A model generated the notes under the pieces. It made no database searches, was not told where the DNA came from, and worked only from the letters and a program-made list of their open reading frames with translations. A program made the translations under genes and the position numbers. Below, piece after piece: positions 1 to 14,000 of a stretch of DNA of 64,000 bases. The stretch spans positions 62,001 through 126,000 of the forward strand of contig QNGE01000839.1 of the NCBI GenBank assembly GCA_008508345.1, in the 5' to 3' direction. Within the stretch, counting starts at the first letter, position 1. Each line of letters opens with the position of its first letter. This stretch comes from Paragonimus westermani. Taxonomy: Eukaryota > Platyhelminthes > Trematoda > Plagiorchiida > Troglotrematidae.

Positions 1-3000
1 AATAGGTGTCAGCTGACATAGATCACAGTCATCTAACTAGCACATCTTTTCCCCCGTGACCATACAACGTTCAGTCAACGAAAAATAAAACGAAACGTCT
101 GCATCTCATTCTTTTGTGTTAAGGAGGTGTAGTTGTCGTCGTGCCTCCAAAATTTTGGGTTGGGCAATTTTGACTATGTACCCTCTAGATAACTGATTTT
201 GGTTCCGTAACGTATACTTTTTGAACAACTTCTAGAAGTTGATGCTGCTAGTTAAGACAGCTGTGATTCTAACCCGAATAAGGTCACCCGATTTGAACAG
301 CAATTCGACACAGCTCAGCTGACCCAAGGCAGACCGCCAAGTGTATGTTGGACTACAGATATGCATTCTCTTAATGGTCGACTTGGCTTTCATATTTTTA
401 ATAGTTTGCGCGATCATCCACCTTTGATGTTACCAGCCCCCTTTTATTTACTCCAGCGTTTTGTACACAGAGGCAATAGTATCAGCTGCAAACTGACTGA
501 ACATCAGTTGGTAGTCGTTTCAGTCTCAAAATGGATTCACGAACTAGTTTGAAAGTTTGGTATTTCTACTCATCATCCGTCGTTTTGTACGCCTAGCAAA
601 ATCCTGCGTACATCACTCAGTCTCCGTCCAGCGTTTGTAATTAGCAGTCCCGTCAAAAGTAGTTTGTTCTATGGTCGTGCCTGATATGAGAACACAGCGA
701 TTGACACACTGATTGACAGAGTTTCATCTCGGCAGCGCGGTTGGAATTCTATTCTTGATTTCCACAAGGCTTTCCATCGCTCATGAACTACAACCAGAAC
801 AAAACTTCAGTTTGTTGCTAATTTTCGAAACAGGCCGACTGGAAAGTCTATTCTAACGCGAAATATTTGATCAATTTTGAGTGATATACAACTTAAGCCA
901 AAAAAGCTCTCTAGTATCTAGAAGTAATATTTGAAAGTATGCGTGACGTATACGATTTTGTCCGCTTGTGGTTGTTGGTTTGAACCTCGTTCTACCCAGC
1001 CCTACTTTAGGAGTCACAACAAGAACGAACCGATTGCGTCTTTGCGTTTCCATGGAATGTTGACACTGATGTCAATGGGTTTCTTAGTTCCACACATCTG
1101 ACCAATACAGCGTGGACAACAGGTAGTCAGATATTACAGCAACCAAACCGGTCTCGTCATGTGCTACCAACTGAAAGCTAAGGGCATGGGTCGCCGAATA
1201 GATATCGCAGTCAGTGGTCACAGATAGTGAAATATGTAAACTAGACGTAAAACCACTTTCTTGAATTAGAAGGCTGTAGTGATGGTAGGAAAGTGAGGGA
1301 AACCTGGAAGCCTTCACTTAATTTAATGAATGAACAAAATTCAACACATGACAGATTACCTCAAAATAAGCCAACTGAGAACAGCGTTCTTAGCGGTATG
1401 CATCTGGTCGTACAAATTTTGAGCGAAAGAACCAAGTTTCATGTGAGTTACGTCAGAATGGACTGAAGCTTGATTTGAAGAAGTCAGAAAATTTGTCAGG
1501 AACACCTGACGTGTTACGGATAGTTAGTGTATGGCATAATAAAACGGAACCAACAACAGTTTCAGTCCAGTCGAATTTGAACTTTTCCATATAGTGAGCC
1601 ACTTCTAAATGGTCATCCCAGACTGACAACTGAATAGTACGACGTTACAAATAGTTACATATGAGGTATGTGGAACTGGTGTATGATAAGCGCACTGGTT
1701 ACACCGAAGTCTTCACGTTCTGGAACTCATTGATGATAAGCTGATCACCCGGTTAAACAACACATTCTAAACAATAGCGGATCAACTGATAGTCTGCTTC
1801 ACCCGTTTGATCAGTTTGCTGAGCTAAACTTCGGTCACATTATCTGAAACAATGCATGTAGTTGAAAACGGCCACTCACGGCACATACGTTCACTTCATT
1901 GCATAATCGACAACGCACATCATGATATCTCTAACTAGAATGACAGACCAAATAAGTGCTTGATAAGAGTACAAGTTATCACTTGATACTCCTTACCTCA
2001 GGATGTAAAAACATTCACTTTGTTTAATATTTCTTGAGATGAGCTTTTCAAAACTTTAGTTTTATGCCTGATTCACAGTTTGCAACATCACCAGGACATA
2101 CTGCAGCGGTTGTCAACTTGAGAGCTAGTATAGGATAACATATCTGACGGAGGAGAACTAATGCGCGTTTGTGTGCTGCAGCAACAAACCCCCAATGCTA
2201 CTAAAGACGTCAATGAGCCTCAAATGCTGAGACATTTGATGTTGAACGAATTTATGGTAAAATACCAAAGTGATATGGCATAAGCTATTAGAGTGGTCAC
2301 TGTCGCGTATCCAAAACCAATCGAATCTAATGGCTTCCGCATTTAAAAACTGTTCGTCTTCGAGAACTCCCATCACGAGTATTATGACATGGCCAATTGA
2401 GTGGCAGCTAGGGTTTCATTATTATTTAACAAAAGCCTATAAAACCTGAGAAAGCAAACATATGACTTCGCAGATAGAATTCAACACTTCTGATTGGATT
2501 TGAACTCTCGTTCAGATTCTCTTGGATTACTATCTAGTGAACAAGCTGGTCACGATGATTAGCATATCTGGGAAGCTCAAAAGGATAACTATTGTGAAAC
2601 AAACCAAGATTCACGCAAAACTTGTTCGGTGTAGATTGGGCTATTCTAAAATTAGAAGATAACAAATAACGCTTTCAAAAAATTGATTTGGTACTAGCGA
2701 ACTCTGCGTAATGTGGAGCACTAACGTTTACTAGCATAGTCGTTCAGTGGAAGAACTTGTTAATCTTTTTCAGAAGAAATCTTAAAAGAAAATGGGTGGC
2801 ATTCGAACAGACGAACAGTTCTCTTAGTTCAGCCATATGGCACACTGAGCAGTTCATCCTGTTTTATTAAGCAATAAAACAATTTACAACAGTCGCTTTC
2901 TTAACTGTTACTCGATTGTGAACTAAAATATGGGCGTGAGACGCCAAACTACACGTCCACTATATTTTCAACGTTGTATCTTGTACACACAGTTAGTAAA

Positions 3001-4832
3001 AACTGTGTGATCTCACCGCCCCGTTTTGTGTTTGGTCATCCCATTCATGTGGATCCATTTGAACTGGTCCGTCGACGTCACCTAGTCTGGGTTGCAAAGT
3101 CAGTCAACAGCGCCATAATAACGAATCAGGTGGATTTTACTCAATTTTTCATCGTGAAATAGACCCTTCTAACAAGTTACCGTAAACAGTGAAATACGGG
3201 ATACCGTCCACATATGGAGTTATAGAAGTTCACTTATGTAACTCACTGATGTTCACTCAGAAGCGTTCTGTTCGCGTTCTGCAAAGCGGCTTGCCGCTGA
3301 ACAACTCTAAATTTCTTTCGCCGTCATCACCAGTCAAAGCCTGCAATGTCCACCGTTTTGTGACCTTCTTCTGAATGTATGGTGTGCATCTTGGCGCCCT
3401 AATATTAACGTTTAAGTGAACAATATTACGGAGGCCAAGATGCACACCATACGCCCAGAAGAAGGTCACAAAACGGTGGACATTGCAGGCTTTGACTGGT
3501 GATGGTGACGATAGAAATTGAGTTGTCCAGCGGCAATTCTATAATGACCTGTAATGACACGTTATGTCCTTAACAAGAGATTGTCGCGATGCACAATTTC
3601 TATGCTAGTGAAATCTGTTCAATAAAACTGAGTCGGAAATTCAATCTGACTGATATTGTAATCGGTCAACAACTGAGGAGGCATTCATCTTTGGTCATGA
3701 GCGGTATGCAAGTTTTTTTTAACTAAGTCGCACGTTCGTATTAAGAAAGCCGGTTGGTAACTTATAAGCTTGCATTTGTAGAAGAAATTGATATTGAGCA
3801 CATTTAGTGTCTACCTTAATTTCGTTGATTCCGCACGTCTGGTATGATTTATGTAATTTTGACACACTTGTGATTGCTGACATATGCGCTGCGGCGAATA
3901 CAGATGCAGAAATATTACAATTTTAATATCTTTTTTTGGTAATGCAAGCAATTTACATTTCCCCTATAACCTCTGTGACATTATTCTTGCGGTCCATTGA
4001 ATTAGTTTTTGGACTACAACCTGTGGTTTATTCACCGGTCGTGGTTTAAGTTATGTGTTGTTTATGAGACCCGACAGGGTCAAAATAGCTCCCCGTTACA
4101 TCATTTTTATTCAATTTTTGTCAGAACCTATTTCAACCCGCATAAGGCTTTAGCGGTCATTGGCTATTTGGGGAACCAATTTCAGGTGGCTGGTAATCTT
4201 CAGCCCATATGAAAAGGGAGCACCACAACTTGGAAATACAAAGTAGAAGCTACCACTTAAACAATGTTTGCTTCCGAATGATTGCAAATATCAGCACCAA
4301 TCGAGATCATTTGGAACAACCGATAAGATTATATGAAAGTGAATGATCTAGTCTTGTGTATATAATTCCATTTGTAGGTGCGAATCAACTAGAGGCTCAT
4401 CTAATACAAAGGTGATTATCCATATGAATCATAAATGCGTCAGACTACCTACTGTTATCACCACTCCTACACGATCACAATTATTCTGTTCACTTATACG
4501 GTTTTCCACAACTACGTCAGGTGAATGATTTTTTTCGAACTACTCGCATACGCGACCCCTAAATTAGTCGCATTATCACAATTCAAATAGGGTTGCTAGA
4601 CCATTTCGAATAATTCCCAGTGTTTATTACAAAGCTTGTATTGCGTGACCGACATTTTGAAAAACGATCAATTTTTAGCAAAGAAAGCAGTCAGTATTGT
4701 TCACATATGTGTATCTTGCTATTTATTCTGCAGCTGAGAACATTCAAATAACCTGTTAGATAAATTTACGAACTTGAGGATTGCGAAATCAATACTACTT
4801 AGACGATCCGGGAGGATTGCATCCAATTCTAA
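1..4832. other. Upstream non-coding region
   Basis: No exon-like open frame with splice sites and no recognisable protein similarity is seen here. The open frames are short (under 80 codons) and look like chance. The region must contain the promoter and 5' UTR of the receptor guanylate cyclase gene if exon 1 is correctly placed, but I cannot identify a TATA box or initiator with confidence. The only strong structure is the inverted repeat at 3291..3535, listed separately. Confidence 0.6.
3291..3535. repeat. Near-perfect inverted repeat (foldback), about 115-bp arms
   Basis: The left arm is 3291..3406 and the right arm 3422..3535, with a spacer of about 15 bp. The arms read as reverse complements over almost their whole length. 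The left arm contains AGCCTGCAATGTCCACCG (from 3338) and the right arm its complement CGGTGGACATTGCAGGCT (from 3474). The inner ends are AATATT on both sides. A few single-base differences and small indels occur in the outer third. An RNA copy would form a long hairpin. It could be a foldback transposon, a MITE, or an inverted duplication. No protein is encoded in it. A tail-to-tail assembly artefact is possible, although the arm differences argue against a simple one. Confidence 0.9.
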
Positions 4833-5028
4833 ATGATTTCAAATTCCAATTTGAACTTGAGCTCATCGTACCATCTGCTGGTCCTTGTCTTCGTCATCCG
4901 ACCAAGCGGGGAATTGAGCAACTTCATGGACTGCGCCAGTCCATTTGAATATTCTGAATTGCCAGTTCTGTCCTGCTGGTTGGCTGCTTCGAACACTTGG
5001 GTGCTGGAACGCTTACCAACATGTCCAG
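4833..5028 (+). CDS. Exon 1: start codon and signal peptide
   Basis: An ATG directly follows an in-frame TAA (TAAATG), so this must be the first coding exon or a wrong call. Residues 12 to 23 ([12 protein letters not shown]) form a hydrophobic core after a short polar N-terminus, as in a signal peptide. The rest is cysteine-containing and lumen-like. It ends at TGTCCAG before GTAAGC, one base into a codon, which matches the two-base start of exon 2. No recognised domain. Support is start context, hydrophobic core, donor site and phase. Confidence 0.55.
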
Positions 5029-8000
5029 GTAAGCGTTGTAACCCTAACAGACTTCGTTAGCAGCAATTACACTCAGAATACTTGAGTGGATTATTCAAAC
5101 CATGAAACAAATCCATGCCCTTGTTGTAATTGCCATTGTCTTTAGCGTACAATAACTGTTTAATCAGCATTTTAAGGACGAGTGTCTTGCGGACGGTCTA
5201 CACTTTTCGCGTATCAGATAGACGAGCCGAGATAACAACCAGACGAACGGTATGTCCAACGTCATAGTCAGCACTCTTTGGTTAAGGCGCTGCGGCCGGT
5301 GGTTTATACTGCATGGAGCTATCAGTTTGAACTATCAGGAGCTCCCATTATTTCCGTTTACATTGGACAAGTTGCACAATAATCACTCTGTAGCGTGCGT
5401 CTACTAATAGCTGAATGGGTCTTAGTCGGATGTACATCGCTTGCAGTGATGGATCAAGCCATAGTAGGACAAAAACGTTTGCACTATTTTTGTTGAAACA
5501 TTCTAACATTATAGTAATCAGCGAGGCAAATGCAGATCATCAAACCCAAATTCCAGGATAAGTGTGGAATCGTAAAAAAATAATGATTGAGTGGGATGCC
5601 ATTCAAATTCATTTGGATTGGAATAGTCAGACTAGCATGTACAAATAATGTTGCTGATAGGACGCACAAACTAAAGTGTTGAATCCGAACTGAAATTCGC
5701 AACAGATGTGTGTAAAATACGTGACAGATGGCTGATGACGTAGTGCTTGTTTATTGAGTGGTCGATCGCAGTACGTAAAGTGAATCTCGGTCGGTCAATC
5801 TGGATGGCTCGGTTCCCAATGATCCCACGCAACTTACTGTGCAAAGTCGCTCAATCTGTTCTTGATCTCACAAGGTTACTCACTGAAACAGCTTGACGGA
5901 GCGATGCGCCTGGATGGATGGCTCATACTAGGTGGATGTCGTCGGAATGTGGTTAAGGATAACAACCGGTATTATGCATACGAAAGGTATTAATGATTTG
6001 GAATTCACCGTATTTTCATCTAAACACATGACTTATTTGCAGGTGGTAGACTTTGAGCCAAGCATTTTAAGTTTGATGTTTAAACCTTCATGCTTCTCGA
6101 AACATCTTCACCAATTTCTGTTCAATTTCCTTTTATACCCGCGAGCTAACGATTTCATAAAATTGCTGAAATTTTGTTAAGATTGTTACTGGTGAGTGCC
6201 GCACGTTTATCGTAGTTGGATTTTTTTTTTGCAAAAACAGCCGAACGCGACTTACAGGGGTTATTCGCAGTATGATGGAGTAGGGACCGCAAATCTTTGT
6301 GCAAAAATGACCGGATCGTCATATCACTCTGACTGGATGTTGAAAGCTTTCTCGTTAATCGCCGTTAATCGTTGTGTCTATCTCTGTTGAACGTTTGCTG
6401 GGCGAAGTTTTGGGTACTTCCTGCATGTGGAAACTGCACACTATCATATTGAGCTCGCCCGACTTCATAGAGTCACGTGCGCCATAGAAAGTCAGAAAAT
6501 GTTTTTTTTCTAACGTCCAACTAAATTCGGTCACCACCGGTCACATCACTTTTGGTCTCGTCCGAAACAGTCGTAGACTGCAAACCTAACGCGAATATGA
6601 GCTATTCGATAAGCACAAAAATGTGATGCTGGAATTACATCTCTAGTCAAACTGTGAGTGGAGGACAAACTTAAGTTCCTCCGGTCATGACCAATATAGC
6701 GCAGTTTAGCTGGTCAAGATCCCACATATAGGTGAAATTCCAGTGGAAAGTTCAACTGGACAGTGATTAACAAAAGGTTATTGTTGGTAGTGGCAAAATT
6801 TTAAGAAAGACCAAATATATGCTGGTCAAAACATTAGTTAATTCAGATCTCTAATGTTTGCAATGTATATACAACTCTGGTATTGCACGGAACACTATCA
6901 AAATTTACACAAATTAAGCACAGCTGATCGAAGCACTGTTCAATAAGTTAGCGATTCCTTTGATTTCAATTCAGAGAGAGGGGGCATCGATGAAAATTAA
7001 CAGGACACTTATTGTTCCCTTCCAAGCCACTCAGGCAGTCTTAACATTACTCAGAAGCCGACTTGGTTGAGCGGTTGCATATGACGTTTCGATCGTACCT
7101 AACGTAAGGTCAATGGCATAGTGCTCAACACGATTGCTTCAGGTATACATTACTAACGAGTTCTGACAAGAACAATGCTTACATCTGATGAAACTTTTTG
7201 GAATATGCCAAATGAAACTTCTATGGGAATGCGATCGATTGTGAGTAATGCACAAATTAGATGAAAACCAAAATCTCCTACTAATTACTAACAATCAGAA
7301 CTAGTGTGTTAGCACACGGGTTAAGCATGTTTTTCTACTTGTTAATTTTATTTATTGCTTCACCAAGACAGTGACCCTTCTTGTTCTTCGCCGTGAAAAA
7401 GAGACTGATGTTTCAAGGGTAATGCGAGGTGGACAGATCAGTCTTCAATTTCCATAAATTTCTAACTAAACCTTATCGAAGCATACTTGAGTAGAAAGTA
7501 TATGAAGATGATTCTAAGTTCCCACTAAATGTAGCGAACTAGGTTTATCTGTCTTTTCAAGAGTTCACCAAAAGGCAACAGAAAATTCTGCTAGAAGAAT
7601 GCGAAACAATAGTTACTAAGTACATCTTGGTTGAAATATATCCGCATAAATGCAAAATTTTTATCTTCATTGTTACTCGGGTGTTTTTCAAACGCCTCTG
7701 GAAAACGCAAACCTTCCTGCTTTTTGTTCCATTTCAGTCCATATTAGGTAAAAACACTTTGGTGATAAAATTTTATTCTCATTTTGGAAGTCTTCTAATT
7801 ATTGGTAAAAACTTGGAAATCAATTGAATTTTTGCAAGACTTCAGCTTTTTGAAAAACCCAGCAACACTGTAAACCACAAAAGTAGGAAACTATATTGTT
7901 ACAAGTCAGTTTTGTTGGATATCATCATAAATTTTTTTCGTCTCACTGGTATTTCATGACGTCGCTTTCACGTGTACTAGTCACTTTTTTACATTACTTG

Positions 8001-11000
8001 ATAGCAGTTTAAGATGACACAGTTTCTCTGGTAATTATTTGGTAGCTTCATCATAGTCACCTCTAGTATTTGGTCTGCATCGAAGCAGCAAGTTAGGAAC
8101 TAGAAGGCAATGCATTGCAATATATTTTTTGTAAGCGTACGACAACAAACAGATTAATCGACACTCACTGTGCACTGTCGAGGCATGGTTGTGTTTGCCA
8201 ACGCTAGCAAATATACATTGTAGCTTGTAATGCATTCACACTCCTCATCCTCTAACTGCTCGATGCGTTTCACCGTAATTGTCCCAGTAGAGAGCGATTG
8301 CTTAACTTGGTCAGAACAATTGTACGGATAGGCTTTCACAAATTGCTGGGAGTTCGGCCTGATGTATCTGTTTTCACTGTAGGTTGTGGTTTGCTAGCTA
8401 CTGAGACTAGGGAGTCTCCTTAAAAGCCATAAACATATATGGCATTGAGGGAAGGTGATAGTGAGATAGCTTAACCTAAAACATATAGGAACCAGTAAGA
8501 TGATGATTAATTCTAAAACAAGCGGTTGATGAGGGACCACTCGCTTAGTTTTAAACTTTTGTTGTGTCGTAACTGAGCGCCATTTATTCGTGGTGTTGGC
8601 TAACAGTAAATGGATTATGAGTACCATTGGAACCAAGGAAATTCCATTATGTTAATTATGGTGACAATGACTTTGGTGACGTAAGTTAATGACCGGACAA
8701 CAAAATTTCAAGTTTCTTCATTTTACAAAACAAGATAGAATTTTCAACTACGAACGCATCGTCAGGAAGCAGTTAAACAGGAGGATACTGTAGAAGGTTA
8801 TGCTGACCTTTCAAGGTAAGTGCTCACTTTGAACAATTTTTGTGTCGGTGTGAAGTAGTAGAGTCAGCGCTCGATGGCTTTCAGAAAAAACAGTCTAACG
8901 TCAACTTTAATATTTAGGTTTTCTAACATTCTGGTGTCCCTCGTCGTGGAAGTATAAATGAAAACGCGTCGCGCTTATCAGTTATCCACCCCGAATGAGA
9001 TGTAGTTTAGACCCCAACCACTTTTGATTTTTACAGCTTTGGGATTTTTTATCAGATTCGGCACGTGAAAACTGCACAGTAAAATAGTCTTATCGTAAGG
9101 CTTTTCTTGTTTTCTATTCAGGTATCAATGCATCCTGGACCTGGCCTCCCTCACAAAGGTGGACCTTGAATCAACCCATGGAAATGGGCTTTCACTTACA
9201 TGTGACAGAGTTTTTCTATGACTGGGCTTATACGAAGAATTTGTTTGATAACGTTGAACGAATTAAGTGAGTGTTCGATTCCGCATCTGAAAATTTGCAA
9301 CAAAAAATTGAGGACACACAGTACCATGGTATACTGTACAACGGTAGTTGATTATTAAGTGGCCATCCTGATGACAAACTGTAATCAAGGAGAATTTCTT
9401 TGGTCAGACTTTTATAGCTTCACAAGTAAGTATGTTGTACGAAATTCAAAATGATTTTCATGTTGACGGACTAGTTAGCAATGGAACGGAAGTTGTTAGA
9501 ATTTGTCGAAATCTTGGTTTTACACTCGCCGTTTGTGTCTATAAATATTTTATACAACGAGGAAGTGGCAAAAAACATGAATAACGCAGACTGATGAAAT
9601 TAGAGTTGATTCTGTGGCAGTGACCTAACAAGCGTGCTTTGCTTACAAAATGTTACTTCACTGAATTTGGTTAGCACGTATTCCAAGGGTGCGAACACCT
9701 TCGTGTTTTGATAGTGCAACAACTTGTTGAATCATGTGATCTGGTGAACTAAGTATCATGTACCATTAAGTTGTTTGACAGTCGAGATAGTCATGTCCCA
9801 CAGAAGACACGATGGAATTTCTATACATAAAGGACAGGTTCCGTCCTCCTTCCGGGGCAAGATAGAAGACTCTGGAATCCCACTTAACTTTTCAGACCAC
9901 TGGTTTTGTGGAACGAAAACGCCAAGCCTTATTCAGACATAAGCCAAATTGTCCAAGATGGAAAACCAAAGTTTTCAGCCTTTATAGTTAGGTTCAAAAT
10001 CCGACGAGAACATTTAGGATTATCGTATTAACAGCAGGAAAAAAAGGGAAAAAATGACAAATTGGTCACAAAGTAATTCGAAAAGCTGTCCATGAACATA
10101 ACCCAGCCCCTTTTAAGGACGCAACGACTGAAAATATGACAGACAACTTTGCTGAGCTATGCAGTGTAGCTGGCTTCTGAACGTGTTATGTGGATGAACT
10201 TCAGCCTTATCTTCAAACGTGACGTATACATATATATTACCACGGTTAATCTGTATGCCTTCTCACTGACGGTCATTCTCACAGAGGTGAGCCTGTTCAC
10301 AAACATACCCGTTTTACACTCAAGACACATATGCTTGATAACTCCACTTCTTCCTCTAGTATGTTCGAAGCTATGGAAAGAACATTGACTAGAGCATGCT
10401 CCACATTAGACTTGAATTGAAAAATTAGAGTTCTTCTAGTAGTAATTGGTTAGTTATTTGATCTAAGAAACCCTTTCTCCGCTTCACACTATTTTTAGTC
10501 GTGATTAATAATGGAATTTATAGCTGCATAATTCTTTTTATACATACCAGATGACGCTGTCCAGATATTCCACTTATTTGGTGAACAACATTAACGTCTA
10601 AACTAATTCTTTAAAATTTATAATTGCTCTGATCGTAGTATGTAGAAACCGGTTGCCTGAGGTTAACTTTTCCATTCAAACGTATAAAGTGTTCTTCAAA
10701 AGTGTGGGGGCACTTTATGAACTAGTGCGTATTATGCGAATTTTCTGTGAAGTCCACCAAGATACTTGGTGTTCAGGGGCATATTCGTCATCTCTGGCGT
10801 TACAAATACTTTTGTACGTTAGCTGGTAAAATTTAAAATATCCTTGTTATTTGTTTTGAGTTGCTACATATCGATAGTTAACAGTCGCACTAGTTCGCGA
10901 TTTGTGTACACAATTTTTTCTCGGACTTCGACCACCTTCATCCAGTCATGTGATGAACGCTATATTTCATGTACATGGACTTGCGCTAAATGAGTAACCA

Positions 11001-14000
11001 TGTCAAATGCAGACGTAGTATCTATCTCATCGAATATTACCCAACGCGGCTGCTGACGGTTAACACAACCCTCGAAATGACGACCTACATATGAATCATG
11101 AAAACACAGACGACACTACTGAGTGGGTCCTCGAGCTATCGTCTCTCTTGATAGTGAGAACACGACCATCAGTCCTATCGTGTGGAAACATACCCAGGCA
11201 TCACTGCATATCATAATGGATGACCTGTTTACATCCTCAAGATTGTGCAACAGAACACCACATTATTACCGGCTATTTATCGGTAGCTCCGTTTGGCTTC
11301 TATCAAGACCAAAGCCAACCTGAACCATAATATAATTTGACGATCCAAATCTGAACACGTATAAGTGTATCATTGTACGCCATCTTAGCATGCAGTTGAT
11401 GCTAGCAGAGAATGTAACAAGTTTTTTTGTTTGCCCCCCCCCTCCACACCATTTCTGTTTAGGTCTATCGGTGCGGTCAAATCATTTTGCGTTGGAACGC
11501 ACTGCTCCTGGTGGAACATCACACAGACATGTTGTGTGTGGCATGCAAGCGTTCAGTACGACACGTGGTTTCCCGTAATTGGAATAACACACAGGAGGGT
11601 CAACTGCCGCTTTTCACAAGCAAGAACCGGTGGTAATTCATATGCCGCATCATTGATGCAGACGTATTGGCGTATCCAAGTCCCCAGTAAGTTTTGTGCT
11701 CCATGACAACATAAGCTTAGTTAGCAAGAGTGGAGTAACTGTTATTGCAACAACTATGTATGTTACCAACTAAAGTTTGTTCAATCATCAGTCACAATGA
11801 AGCGTGGGACTGCCCATGATTTATGTTGTGTCAAACGCTGATTGGTTTGGACAGCTACTCTCAGCCTATTCAGTATTTTTACGGGGGACTCCAAACAGCA
11901 TTGGAGTAGTGAGCTGTACGTGTTAGAGAAGAGTTCGGATATTTGGAAAATTGTCTCAACGCACACATTCTACTATTTTGGGCGACCTACTCAGAACCGT
12001 ATATGCTCTGCCATATGAAGAAGTGAACTGCGACATTACGCAGCATAAATACTTACACAGGTACTTGTGCTTGTCACCTAGACTGCGCAACTTATAGTCT
12101 CATTGGCTATCTGTGCCGTTATGTCAAACGAATTACTGATCGTGCACAGAAGCCGAGCTTTTGTATGGGTGTCTACCAAAACAAAATAACGTGAACGTTA
12201 ATACTTCCTTGTTGTGATGGATGTTTTCGTTCGATTTCATATTTAACATTTCTCATTGTCCTTGTCCGTGCATAAAGTGTTAGAGTGAATCGCACGAGAA
12301 ATGTGACACGACCCAACCCTACTGTACTTCGTATCGGCCCCAACTAAAACCCGGTGACTAGTTCAGCACATGTACACAAGTACTGCGTCGCATGTGGCAT
12401 TACTTATCAACACCAATTAATACGCATTATGTCCCGAACAATACATCAACCAAAGTTTGCAAACGTCACACTGACAGTGAAGGACTTTAGAAGTCGATGT
12501 TGTTTCGTTCCCAGTTTTAGTGATCACAAGCAACTCAGCTGTGGAGAATGTACTTTCGGATTGCTAGTTTGGTAATAAAGACAGTCTATAAACCATAGAC
12601 TCGGATGACTAGTTGGAACTCCGCAAACTTTATTTTAAGTGGCATACTTCTGATTTTACTGCAGATTTGTGACCGTATAACTTACTCACCAAATTACCCG
12701 ATTAATCTTTTTAGTGGTACAGTATATTGCAAATTTCTTGTAGCTTGGAAAACAGGCTTGTGTTGTGGCACTCACATAGTTCAACATGTCCGGGTCATAA
12801 ATCAAATTTGCAGGGTCCAGTTGATTACCAGCCCCAGGCTTATCAAAGGATATCAAAAGCGAAACACTTCGGGTCTGATACAAAACATTACATTCAGAAG
12901 AAAGTTTGCTAGCGTTACCTAAATATCACAAAACCCCGAAGGTGGCACTTAACTATGCTGTGTTATATTGTTTCTCTGATAACCATGTCCAACACCACTT
13001 AACATAGCCAAGTGCACGCATGGAAAGATCCAGTGAATTTTGTTTGTTCTGTCAACTTTGTCCTGCATTTATGTTGAATCGCTCATTGAGCCCACTGAGA
13101 CCAGTCTTTTAATTCAACAGAATTTTTACGGCCCGGATTTTACGCAGTATTTGCTAGAATAATGATTGGTCGACTCCAAATTCTTCTACTCTCAAAAGTT
13201 ATGGTTGAACCAGTAGCTGGTGAGTTTTTCGCCAATTTTTTTCCACTAATTGTCCGTTTTTCTTCAGTAAGACACCCCATGACGATCAACCAGACATTAC
13301 TGAATTAACAAACTTAACACAGCTGCAGATTTTAATGAGTGGAACTCAATTTGTTCGATCGCCTCAAGAACGAGAAGCAACTGTAGTTTTGGATTTAACT
13401 GATGACCTCATCATTAGAACTTTGCAATCAGGTCGAAATTACAGTACCGAATTGCATGCATATGACGGAGAAGAAAGTTACATGAGTCAAACACAACCTA
13501 CACTTGATTGCAGTAGCTGCATTCCGACGGACATTAGAAACCCACTTCGGAAGAATCCCGAAGTCCAGTTACGTTCGTGTCAGTAAAAATCACGTGCGTG
13601 TAAATGTCTTGGCTGATATGCTGAACTTGGGTTAATGGTGTCAAAAGGAAACTTTGTTGATCAATGTGTGGTTGCTGCCAAACTGTGCAATAGCGAGTTA
13701 AAAAAGATAAGGCCTAAACAGCAAACATTTTTCACTTATGTGCCACGCGTTGTAAGATATTAAGAAAACCATTTTTTTAATAAAGGTATTCAGGCCCACA
13801 TCAGTACACATCGAGGTGAATAGGAAAAACAGTATATTTATTCGAGGATTTCCACCGCAATTCCATCCCAGCAAAGTACACAAAGTGATACTGATGTGTG
13901 CAACTCATTCACTTTTTCAACACTGTTCTGTTTGTAACTTTGTGCGTAAAAATTAAGCCAATGACTTAAGGAGCATAAAGTTTGCTTGAAAACCCTAACC

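Noticed and set aside
13268..13293. Extension of exon 5 to the stronger acceptor at 13267
   Set aside because: Joining there from exon 4 shifts the frame into a TAA after 13 codons; the other frame is open but needs a two-base end of exon 4 that has no GT donor.
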